Positions 1 to 6,364 of a DNA stretch of 6,410 nt are shown here, in pieces. Under the pieces are notes generated by a model. It ran no database searches. It was not told where the DNA came from and was given only the letters and a program-made list of their open reading frames with translations. Numbering within the stretch: position 1 is the first letter of the stretch; every line of letters begins with the position of its first letter. A program made the position numbers and the translations under genes. The DNA comes from an uncultured Actinotalea sp. (GTDB taxonomy: Bacteria > Actinomycetota > Actinomycetes > Actinomycetales > Cellulomonadaceae): NCBI RefSeq assembly GCF_946885855.1, contig NZ_CAMPHH010000195.1, positions 1 to 6,410 on the forward strand, given 5' to 3'.

Positions 1-1
1 G

Positions 2-289
2 TGCGTCCGGGAGGACGTCGGGCGGCACAACGCCGTGGACAAGGTCGTCGGCTGGGCGCTCCTGGCCGGGCGCCTGCCCCTGCGCCGGACCGTGCTGCAG
101 GTGTCCGGGCGGGCGTCCTTCGAGCTCGTCCAAAAGGCCGCGATGGCCGGGATCCCGGTGCTGTCGGCGGTGTCGGCGCCCTCCGCACTCGCGGTGGAGC
201 TGGGGGAGGAGCTCGGCGTCACCGTCGTGGGGTTCAACCGGGGTGACGCGCTCAACGTCTACAGCCGCGGGGAGCGCATCGAGCCCTGA
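2..289 (+). CDS. fdhD: FdhD, formate dehydrogenase sulfurtransferase (5' partial, C-terminal 95 residues)
   Basis: FdhD moves sulfur from a cysteine desulfurase onto the bis-MGD molybdenum cofactor so that formate dehydrogenase becomes active; it acts in the cytoplasm. The visible part opens in frame 2 with the family signature [15 protein letters not shown] (residues 3-17 of the fragment). It continues with [19 protein letters not shown] and the [11 protein letters not shown] block, then [14 protein letters not shown] close to the TGA stop at 287-289. These are the conserved C-terminal blocks of FdhD. Family members are usually about 260-285 residues, so roughly two thirds, including the catalytic CxxC-type cysteines, lies left of the window. 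No start codon is visible; the GTG at position 35 is internal and not the real start. The gene converges on the DUF1905 gene with an 18-bp gap and no clear hairpin between them. A molybdenum-dependent formate dehydrogenase is expected in the genome, perhaps next door. Identification is very secure. Confidence 0.95.
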   Translation, partial: CVREDVGRHNAVDKVVGWALLAGRLPLRRTVLQVSGRASFELVQKAAMAGIPVLSAVSAPSALAVELGEELGVTVVGFNRGDALNVYSRGERIEP

Positions 290-307
290 GCGGCACCGCG
301 CCCGACC

Positions 308-742
308 TCACACGTCCAGCAGCTCGACCCGGACGCGAGCCGTGACGCCGGGTTCGAGCCCCTCCGCGGTGCGGACCGCACGCTTCACCGGAAGCACGTA
401 GGTGCCGGCGGTCGAGTCCGGGAAGAGCGAGGTCCGCCACACCGACCCGCCCAGCGTCACCTCGACGCGCACGGAGCCGAAGCCGCGGGCGCGCGACCCG
501 ACGAGGTCGAGGATCTCGTCCGCCTGGTCCTCCGGCAGGCTCACGAACGTCCAGGTCTCCGTCTTCCGCGCGTCCCAGACCCAGAGCACGGCCGCGAACT
601 CGAAGCGGTGCCGCGGCGGTGGTCCGTCCACGGCGGCCCGGTCCTGGTCCCGTCCCGCGTCGTGCAGCTCGTCCTCGTCCACGGACCCATGGTGGCGTGC
701 CCCGCCGACACGGCCGGCGCGCCCGGTGCTCCCCCCCGCCAC
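308..742 (-). CDS. DUF1905 domain-containing protein, hypothetical
   Basis: This is a small, soluble, probably cytoplasmic protein of unknown function. The core, from about residue 45 to the end of the 144-residue reading, carries the DUF1905 pattern. It opens with HRFEFAAVLWVWDA, then ETWTFVSLPEDQADEI, then GFGSVRVEVTLGGSVWRTSLFPD, and ends with a YVLPVKRAVR segment and GVTARVRVELLDV. DUF1905 proteins are usually near 100 residues, so the first 37-45 residues, rich in Gly, Arg and Asp, look like an extension. The GTG at 742 is chosen because GGAG sits 5 nt upstream and third-position G/C bias continues through the extension. Alternative GTG starts are at 682 (124 residues) and 631 (107 residues, closest to the family length, with AGGA 10 nt upstream). 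The gene is divergent from the S8 protease and convergent with fdhD. No signal peptide or membrane segment is visible. The family assignment is fairly sure, the start is not. Confidence 0.78.
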   Translation of the reverse strand: MAGGSTGRAGRVGGARHHGSVDEDELHDAGRDQDRAAVDGPPPRHRFEFAAVLWVWDARKTETWTFVSLPEDQADEILDLVGSRARGFGSVRVEVTLGGSVWRTSLFPDSTAGTYVLPVKRAVRTAEGLEPGVTARVRVELLDV

Positions 743-764
743 TGTGACTCCCGGGATGTCCGTT

Positions 765-794
765 TTGTGACCCGAGTCAGAGGAGATTCATACT
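765..794 (+). promoter_or_regulatory. Probable promoter of the S8 protease gene
   Basis: A -35-like TTGTGA (765-770) and a -10-like CATACT (789-794) are separated by 18 bp, in one of the few AT-richer stretches of the window and directly upstream of the protease gene. Transcription would begin near 800-803 and leave a 5' untranslated leader of roughly 65 nt. The match to a housekeeping sigma consensus is partial. A second TANNNT box, TAGTGT at 802-807, has no convincing -35. This is inference from sequence only. Confidence 0.5.
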
Positions 795-850
795 TCTGGC
801 GTAGTGTGTGCGCCCCGGGACGGCCACGCTGGCCGGACCCGTCGTCGACA

Positions 851-856
851 AAGGGG
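851..856 (+). promoter_or_regulatory. Ribosome binding site of the S8 protease
   Basis: AAGGGG lies 9 nt before the ATG at 866. It decides the start: the reading frame is open back to 608, but only the ATG at 866 has both this purine box and an immediately following signal peptide. Confidence 0.7.
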
Positions 857-865
857 TTGCACGAC

Positions 866-3628
866 ATGACACAGAAGGACTCCGGGGGCGCGACGCGGCG
901 CCGTCGGCTGGGCGCCGGACTCGGCGCCACCGCCCTCCTCCTCGCCGGCACGGCCACACCGTTCGCCGTCGCGTCCGAGGCCGGCCCGCTGGACCTCGGC
1001 ACAGCCGCCGATCTCGGCGTCGCGGCGCCGTCCGGACCGGTCGAGCTCACCCATGAGTACGCGGCCTCGCCCACGGGCGCCTGGTTCGTCGAGCTCGAGC
1101 CGCGGCCGACGACGCGCGGCGGCACCGCGGCAGGCGTCGCCCGCGCGCAGCAGGCGTTCGTCGAGCGCGCCCGGGGCCAGGGCGTCCCCGTCGAGGTCCG
1201 GGAGCGGTTCTCGACCCTGTGGAGCGGGGTGTCGGCGCGGATCTCGGACGAGGACGTCGCGACCGTCCGGGACCTGCCCGGAGTGGTCGCGCTGCACCCC
1301 GTGCTCGAGGTCGCGGCGCCGGAGCCGGCGGCCTCGTTCGAGCCCGAGATGCTCACGGCGCTCGCGATGACGGGTGCGGACGTCGCCCAGAGCGAGCTCG
1401 GGTACACCGGCGAGGGCATCCGGGTCGGCATCGTCGACACCGGCATCGACACGGACCACCCGGACCTCGGGGGCACGGGCACGGACGGGACGACGGCCTT
1501 CCCCTCCCAGCGCGTCGTCGCGGGGTACGACTTCGTCGGCGACTCCTTCAACGCCGACACGAGCTCGGCGGACTACCAGCCCGTGCCGCAGCCCGACGGC
1601 GACCCGGACGACTGCCAGGGCCACGGCACGCACGTCGCCGGCATCGTCGGCGCCGACGGCGACACCGCGCTCGGCGGGGTGCGCGGCGTCGCGCCCGCGG
1701 TCGAGCTCGGCGCCTACCGGGTGTTCGGCTGCGAGGGCTCCACGACGAGCGACATCATCGTCGCGGCGCTGGAGCGTGCCCTCGCGGACGGCATGGACGT
1801 CGTCAACCAGAGCCTCGGCGCGGCGTTCCAGGCCTGGCCCGGGTACCCGACGGCCGTCGCCAGCGACAACCTCGTCGCCGCCGGCGTCGTCATGGTGGCC
1901 TCGATCGGCAACAGCGGGGCGTCCGGCACGTGGTCCGCCGGGGCTCCGGGGGTCGGCGAGGACGTCATCGGCGTCGCCTCGTACGACAACACCGACGTGA
2001 CGGCCCAGGTCCTCCAGGTCGACGGCCGGGACGTCGCCTACTTCCCGGGAGCCGGCGCGCCGGAGCCTCCGACCTCCGGCTCCCTGCCGCTGGTCGCTCT
2101 CGGTGGCCCGGGCACCGACGCGGCCCGGACGTGCGCGCCCATCGCCGCCGACGTCACCGGTGCCGCGGTGCTGATCGAGCGGGGCGGCTCCGCGCCCGAC
2201 CCGTCGTGCGACGCGACGTTCTACGCCAAGGCGCTGCGGGCCCAGCAGGCCGGCGCAGCCGCCGTCGTCCTCTACAACAACGTGCCGGGGGTCTTCAGCC
2301 CGAGCGTGGCCGGTCCGGTGGCGATCACCATCCCCGTCGTCGCGGTCACCGCCGGCGACGGGGCTGCCCTGACCGCTGCCGCGGCCGGCGGTGCGACCCT
2401 CACCTGGACGGACGAGGTCGGCACGATCCCGAACCCGACCGGTGGCCTCATCTCGAGCTTCAGCTCCTACGGCATGACCGGGGACCTGCAGCTCAAGCCC
2501 GACCTCGGGGCACCGGGCGGCAGCATCTTCTCGACCTACCCGCTGGAGAAGAACGGGTACGCCACGCTCTCGGGCACCTCGATGTCGGCCCCCCACGTCG
2601 CGGGTGCCGTCGCTCTCCTCCTCCAGGCCCGTCCGGAGCTGGGCGCCGACGAGGTCCGCGACCTGCTGCAGAACTCCGCGGAGCCGGCGGTGTGGTCGCT
2701 CAACGCGGGTCTCGGGTTCCTCGAGCCGGTGCACCGTCAGGGCGCCGGCATGATCCAGGTCGACACGGCGATCCTCGCGGACACGCGGGTCGTGCCCGGC
2801 AAGCTCTCCCTCGGCGAGAGCGAGGCCGGTCCGGTCGAGCGCACGCTGACCATCAGCAACGACGGCGACGCGGACGTCACGTACGCGACCTCCTTCGTGG
2901 ACGCGATCTCCACGGCCGGCAACCCCGACGTGCCGGGCTTCTTCCTCGGTACGAGCACCGTGGACATGCCGGCCACGGTCACCGTGCCCGCGGGCGGCTC
3001 GGTCGACGTGACCGTCGCCATCGCCCCGTCCGCCACCCTGGGGCTCGCCCAGTACGGCGGGTACCTCCGGTTCACCCCGGAGGACGGGGACGTCCTCAGC
3101 GTGCCGTTCGCCGGATTCGCCGGTGACTACCAGGAGCTGGAAGCGCTCGGGGACCTCGGCGGGACCGAGTTCCCGCTCCTGGCGTCGCTCGCGGGCTGCG
3201 ACCGGCTCATCGGTGTCGACTGCGTCGCGGGCGGCTCGTGGGAGCCCGTCGAGGACGGCGCCGTGTTCACGATGGTCGACGGCGACGTCCCGACGGTCCT
3301 CACCCATGTGGAGCACCCGCTGCAGTCCCTGACGATCCGCGCGTACCGCGTCCTCCCCGGGCCGGCGCGGCCCGGTGAGGTCCGCAACGGCCGGTCGCTC
3401 GTCGGTGTCGAGGAGTTCGTCGGGCGGGACCCCGGCGGCTTCAGCGTCCGCACCTGGGACGGCACGCTGGCCAAGCCGAACGGCAAGGGCCGGACGGCGC
3501 TGCCGGACGGCCGGTACGTGCTTGAGGTGACCGCGCTCAAGGCGCTCGGCGACCCGGCGGACCCGGGCCACGTCGAGACGTGGACCAGCCCGGTGTTCGA
3601 CATCGACCGCCCGGGTCGCGGGCGCTGA
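866..3628 (+). CDS. Secreted subtilisin-like serine protease (S8) with I9 propeptide, PA and Fn3-like domains
   Basis: This is an extracellular endopeptidase of 920 residues. The signal peptide has an arginine cluster (TRRRR, 10-14), a hydrophobic core (about 15-30) and likely cleavage after AVA (34-36). An I9-like inhibitory propeptide follows at about 72-150 (starting AWFVELEP). The S8 domain starts near 165. Catalytic residues are Asp191 (VGIVDTGID), His253 (GHGTHVAG) and Ser572 (SGTSMSAPHVAG), with the oxyanion Asn349 in ASIGNSG, so all four are intact. A protease-associated (PA) domain is inserted between Asn and Ser at about 385-515, a layout known from the C5a peptidase/lactocepin and Vpr-type branch. 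An Fn3-like domain (Fn3_5 type) spans about 640-755 and ends in VPFAGFAGDYQ. Residues 770-915 form a less clear beta-rich, Ig-like tail. No LPXTG motif, C-terminal membrane segment or cell-wall-binding repeat is present, so release into the medium is likely. Six cysteines could form three disulfides. The gene is monocistronic, with its own promoter and a downstream hairpin. The exact protein substrate cannot be told from sequence. Confidence 0.96.
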   Translation: MTQKDSGGATRRRRLGAGLGATALLLAGTATPFAVASEAGPLDLGTAADLGVAAPSGPVELTHEYAASPTGAWFVELEPRPTTRGGTAAGVARAQQAFVERARGQGVPVEVRERFSTLWSGVSARISDEDVATVRDLPGVVALHPVLEVAAPEPAASFEPEMLTALAMTGADVAQSELGYTGEGIRVGIVDTGIDTDHPDLGGTGTDGTTAFPSQRVVAGYDFVGDSFNADTSSADYQPVPQPDGDPDDCQGHGTHVAGIVGADGDTALGGVRGVAPAVELGAYRVFGCEGSTTSDIIVAALERALADGMDVVNQSLGAAFQAWPGYPTAVASDNLVAAGVVMVASIGNSGASGTWSAGAPGVGEDVIGVASYDNTDVTAQVLQVDGRDVAYFPGAGAPEPPTSGSLPLVALGGPGTDAARTCAPIAADVTGAAVLIERGGSAPDPSCDATFYAKALRAQQAGAAAVVLYNNVPGVFSPSVAGPVAITIPVVAVTAGDGAALTAAAAGGATLTWTDEVGTIPNPTGGLISSFSSYGMTGDLQLKPDLGAPGGSIFSTYPLEKNGYATLSGTSMSAPHVAGAVALLLQARPELGADEVRDLLQNSAEPAVWSLNAGLGFLEPVHRQGAGMIQVDTAILADTRVVPGKLSLGESEAGPVERTLTISNDGDADVTYATSFVDAISTAGNPDVPGFFLGTSTVDMPATVTVPAGGSVDVTVAIAPSATLGLAQYGGYLRFTPEDGDVLSVPFAGFAGDYQELEALGDLGGTEFPLLASLAGCDRLIGVDCVAGGSWEPVEDGAVFTMVDGDVPTVLTHVEHPLQSLTIRAYRVLPGPARPGEVRNGRSLVGVEEFVGRDPGGFSVRTWDGTLAKPNGKGRTALPDGRYVLEVTALKALGDPADPGHVETWTSPVFDIDRPGRGR

Positions 3629-3686
3629 TGTGCCGCTGATCCTGCACCGGCGCCGCTCGTCCTGACGCCGCCGCAGGTCCGCTGAC

Positions 3687-3722
3687 CAGGAGGCCCGGAC
3701 GGTTCACCGTCCGGGCCTCCTG
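3687..3722. terminator. Strong hairpin, probable bidirectional terminator
   Basis: A perfect 17-bp inverted repeat (left arm 3687-3703, right arm 3706-3722) leaves only two central unpaired bases, so in practice it forms a stem of about 15-16 bp with a small loop around TTCA. It lies 58 bp after the protease stop and 54 bp before the dehydrogenase stop on the other strand, which is the expected place for a terminator shared by convergent genes. Neither side carries a T tract. That fits the U-poor hairpin terminators common in actinobacteria, but it makes the call dependent on position and stem strength. Confidence 0.8.
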
Positions 3723-3776
3723 TGCGTCCTGGCCGGCGTCGGACAGGACTCCGCCGCGCGCCGCGCCGGGGCCCGG

Positions 3777-4712
3777 TCAGCGCACCTGGTGCTCCAGCCG
3801 CTCGCCCGCCGCGAACCGGCGCACCTGGTCCGCGACGAGGCGCCGCGCGCGGGGCTCGAAGGCCGAGGTGTTCCCGCCGACGTGCGGCGTCAGGAGCAGC
3901 CCGGGCACCGTCCACAGCGGGTGCCCTGGCGGCGGGGGCTCGGGGTCGGTGACGTCGACGGCGGCGCGCAGACGTCCCGCGGCGAGCTCCGCGACCAGCG
4001 CGTCGGTGTCCACGACCCCGCCCCGCGCGACGTTGACGACGACGGCGCCGTCGGGCAGCGCCGCGAGGAACGCGGCGTCGACGAGGTGGTGCGTGGCCGC
4101 GGTGAGCGGTACGACGAGGATCACGACGTCCGCCGTCGGGAGCAGGTCCGGCAGGTCGGCGACGCCGTGGACGAGGGTGCCGTCCGGGTCCCGACGGGCG
4201 GTGCTCGCGACGGGGACCACCTCGCACTCGAACGGCGTGAGCCGGCGCCCCACCGCCCGGCCGATCGAGCCCCAGCCGACGACGAGGACGCGGCGGTCGG
4301 CCAGGGCGGTGTGACGGGCGTGCGTCCACCGCTGCTCGGCCCGGGCGAGGACGGCGTCGTCGACATGGCGCAGCGAGGCGATCGTCAGGCCGACGGCGAG
4401 CTCGGCCGTGCTCGCGTCGTGCACGCCGCGAGCGTTGCACAGGGCGATGCCGTCCGGGACGAGCCCCGCGAGGTGCTCCACGCCTGCGGTGAGGGACTGG
4501 ACCCCGCGCAGCGCCGGCAGCCCGCGGCGCAGCGGGTCCAGGGCCCAGGCCTCGAACGTGTACGGCACGACGAACAGCTCGACGCGGTCCAGGACGTCGT
4601 CGGCGGGCAGCTGACCCCCGTCCCAGACGACGACCTCGACGTCCGCGTCCGCGACGGGGAAGGGCGAGAGGACGGTGCCGGGCGCGGCACCCCGGGGCGG
4701 TGGTGGGGCCAT
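3777..4712 (-). CDS. D-isomer-specific 2-hydroxyacid dehydrogenase
   Basis: This is a cytoplasmic NAD(P)-dependent oxidoreductase of 311 residues, expected to interconvert a D-2-hydroxyacid and its 2-oxoacid (glyoxylate/hydroxypyruvate reductase-like). The Rossmann motif is VLVVGWGSIGRAVG (142-155), with glycines 146, 148 and 151. The catalytic set is intact: Arg230 in VNVARGGVVD, Glu258 in DVTDPEP, and His277 in LLLTPHVGGN. The N-terminal substrate-binding half carries SLTAGVEHL (73-81) and STAELAVGL (101-109). Length is normal for the family. After the second beta strand of the cofactor fold the sequence reads PVASTARRD (167-175), with no acidic residue at the usual NAD-selecting place; this hints at NADP(H) but does not prove it. 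The ATG at 4712 is chosen because GAGG lies 8 nt upstream; the open frame extending further upstream overlaps the glycosyltransferase and is out-of-frame shadow. It follows the glycosyltransferase after 56 bp with no clear terminator, so cotranscription is plausible. The physiological substrate is unknown. Confidence 0.95.
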   Translation of the reverse strand: MAPPPPRGAAPGTVLSPFPVADADVEVVVWDGGQLPADDVLDRVELFVVPYTFEAWALDPLRRGLPALRGVQSLTAGVEHLAGLVPDGIALCNARGVHDASTAELAVGLTIASLRHVDDAVLARAEQRWTHARHTALADRRVLVVGWGSIGRAVGRRLTPFECEVVPVASTARRDPDGTLVHGVADLPDLLPTADVVILVVPLTAATHHLVDAAFLAALPDGAVVVNVARGGVVDTDALVAELAAGRLRAAVDVTDPEPPPPGHPLWTVPGLLLTPHVGGNTSAFEPRARRLVADQVRRFAAGERLEHQVR

Positions 4713-4768
4713 GCGCCGATCCTCGCGGGTAGGGCACTCGGGTGGCGACCCGCCCGGTCGACGCGCGC

Positions 4769-6352
4769 TCAGCCGAGGTGCCGCAGCTCCGCCCAGAGCC
4801 GGTCCCACGGCACCCGGGGGTCCCGGCACACCGCAACGGGGTCGCCCTGCTCGGCGGTCGCGACGCCGAGGCCGTTGTCGAGCGTCGTCACGACCTCGCA
4901 CGAGCCGAACCGGTCGCGGACGGTGTCGAGCTGCCCGCCCGCGAGCACGACGACGTCGGTCCCCTCGTCGGGCGGCCCGGCGGTGCCGAGGTGGTTGTGC
5001 CCGCTGCGGACCGGCGGCAGATCCGTCCCCCAGCGGTTCAGCGCCCCGGCCAGCCCGTAGGTCTCCGCCACGACGACGACCCGGCCCCGCTCCGCCCGGT
5101 CCAGCGTCCCGACGGCGACCCGCACCTGGTCGACGTACCGCGGCCAGCCGAGCTGGTCGGCGACGCCCGCGCTCAGCACCGGCACCGGCGTCCGGGCGAG
5201 CGCGTCGACCGGCAGGAGGGGCAGGGCGACGACGGCCGCCACGACGCCGTTCGCCGCGACGAGCGTCACCGCGCGCGGACGCCAACGGTCGTGCGCGCGC
5301 GCCAGGAAGGCGGTCACGGGGACCCACCCCGCGGCGAGGAGCACGACGAGGAGGCCCAGGGGGTAGTAGAGCTGCGCCCCGCCGGCCCAGGTGAGCCCCA
5401 CGAGCACCGGGAACGCCACGGCGACGAACCGCACGGGCCGCCAGGCCGGCCGTCGCCACAGGGCGACCCACCCCGCGACCCACACGGCGACCAGCGGCGG
5501 GCCGAGGAGCACGAGGAGGAACGGCGCCAGCAGCGGCCGGACCCACGTCGCGTGCTCCACGCCCAGGGCGGCGCCCATCGCGAGCTGCGGCCAGCCGTTC
5601 ACGGCCTGGTAGGCGAGGTTGGGTGCGGCGAGGACCAGCGCGAGGCCGACGCCCCCGAGCAGCCACGGCGAGCGCAGCTCGCGGCGGGGTCCGACGGCCA
5701 GCAGGCCGACGAGCCCGGCGACGACGAGCAGGCCGACGAGCCACTTGTCGTACGTCGCGAGGCCGCCGACGGCGCCCGCGGCGAGCCACCACGCGGGCGC
5801 GGGCCGCAGCAGGGCGCGGACCGCGCAGAGCGTCACGAGGAGCCACGCGAGCAGGTCGATCGGGGCCGTCACGGCGAGGTGGCCGAAGACGAGGGGACCG
5901 GGCGCCGTGGCGAAGGACCAGGCGGACCACGTCTGCGCCGACCGGCCGCCGCCCAGCTCTCGGGTCAGCAGCGCCACGACGACGACCGCGAGCCCGATCG
6001 CCAGCGCCGACGGCAGCCGCACGGCCCACGTCGCGTCCGCGACGACGGTGCTCAGCGTCCGGACGAGGAACGGTGAGAGGGGCGGCTGGTCGACGTAGCC
6101 CCACGCCGGCTCGAGCATCCGGAAGTAGAGCTCGTCCCGGTGCCAGCCGTACCCGCCGCTGGTCGCGACCAGGAGCCCGGTGACGGCCGCCGCGGCGCCG
6201 AGGACGGGCGCCCGGGCCAACGGAGTGAGACGTGGCGGCCCGGTGCGGGCGGTGCCAGCGGCGGTCCGGGGACCGGGCCGGGCCGGGCCGGCTCCGGCGT
6301 CGACGGCGGTCCGGACGAGCGGCGCCGTCGTCGTCGGTCCGGGCGGGCGCAT
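4769..6352 (-). CDS. GT-C fold membrane glycosyltransferase, ArnT/PMT_2-like
   Basis: This is an integral membrane protein of 527 residues, of the family that transfers sugars from polyprenyl-phosphate donors to acceptors on the outer face of the membrane. A Pro/Ala/Gly/Arg-rich cytoplasmic N-terminus (1-45) is followed by about 10 hydrophobic segments, roughly at 48-64, 108-130, 155-180, two within 187-219, 229-248, 272-295, 305-323, 329-350 and 361-381. The first outer loop holds the family signature YGWHRDELYF (68-77), with the acidic pair Asp73-Glu74 expected at the catalytic site of GT-C enzymes, then the conserved WGYVDQPPLSP (84-94). A second conserved loop, TAPIDLLAW (162-170), follows. 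The last 145 residues (383-527) are hydrophilic with an alpha/beta pattern and include AETYGLAGALNRWG and SGHNHLG, a tail also found in actinobacterial relatives. The ATG at 6352 is the only good start; GAGG lies just 2 nt before it, too close for normal use, but a TAGCGT box upstream suits leaderless translation. Sugar and acceptor cannot be inferred. Confidence 0.9.
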   Translation of the reverse strand: MRPPGPTTTAPLVRTAVDAGAGPARPGPRTAAGTARTGPPRLTPLARAPVLGAAAAVTGLLVATSGGYGWHRDELYFRMLEPAWGYVDQPPLSPFLVRTLSTVVADATWAVRLPSALAIGLAVVVVALLTRELGGGRSAQTWSAWSFATAPGPLVFGHLAVTAPIDLLAWLLVTLCAVRALLRPAPAWWLAAGAVGGLATYDKWLVGLLVVAGLVGLLAVGPRRELRSPWLLGGVGLALVLAAPNLAYQAVNGWPQLAMGAALGVEHATWVRPLLAPFLLVLLGPPLVAVWVAGWVALWRRPAWRPVRFVAVAFPVLVGLTWAGGAQLYYPLGLLVVLLAAGWVPVTAFLARAHDRWRPRAVTLVAANGVVAAVVALPLLPVDALARTPVPVLSAGVADQLGWPRYVDQVRVAVGTLDRAERGRVVVVAETYGLAGALNRWGTDLPPVRSGHNHLGTAGPPDEGTDVVVLAGGQLDTVRDRFGSCEVVTTLDNGLGVATAEQGDPVAVCRDPRVPWDRLWAELRHLG

Positions 6353-6358
6353 CGCCTC

Positions 6359-6364
6359 ACGCTA
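6359..6364 (-). promoter_or_regulatory. Candidate -10 box of the glycosyltransferase gene (leaderless start)
   Basis: On the minus strand TAGCGT matches the actinobacterial TANNNT pattern and ends 6 nt before the ATG at 6352, so a transcript starting at the usual distance would begin at or next to the A of the start codon. No -35 element is recognisable in the GC-rich sequence upstream. A six-base pattern like this can occur by chance. Confidence 0.4.

Noticed and set aside
608..865. N-terminal extension of the protease frame to the start at 608
   Set aside because: It would run across the promoter region and place the signal peptide internally. The ATG at 866 with AAGGGG upstream is far better.
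1219..3126. A 635-residue plus-strand frame overlapping the protease in another phase
   Set aside because: It is almost entirely Arg/Gly/Ala/His-rich with no motif; the overlapping frame contains an intact S8 catalytic set.
788..3571. A 927-residue open frame on the minus strand opposite the protease gene
   Set aside because: It is rich in Arg, Asp, Glu, Gly and His with no recognisable domain, and mirrors the strong third-position G/C bias of the protease. This is the usual antisense shadow in high-GC DNA.
4713..4768. Possible terminator or promoter between glycosyltransferase and dehydrogenase
   Set aside because: Only a weak stem of about 5 bp (CGACC/GGTCG) and no convincing -35/-10 pair could be found.
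4742..6076. A 444-residue plus-strand open frame opposite the glycosyltransferase
   Set aside because: Its composition (Arg, Asp, Gln, Glu, His, Pro repeats) is that of an antisense shadow, and the minus strand encodes a clear membrane protein with family signatures.
4713..6104. Upstream extension of the dehydrogenase frame to a start at 6104
   Set aside because: The extension overlaps the glycosyltransferase out of frame and is Arg/Pro/Ala-rich. The ATG at 4712 has a good ribosome binding site and gives the normal family length.
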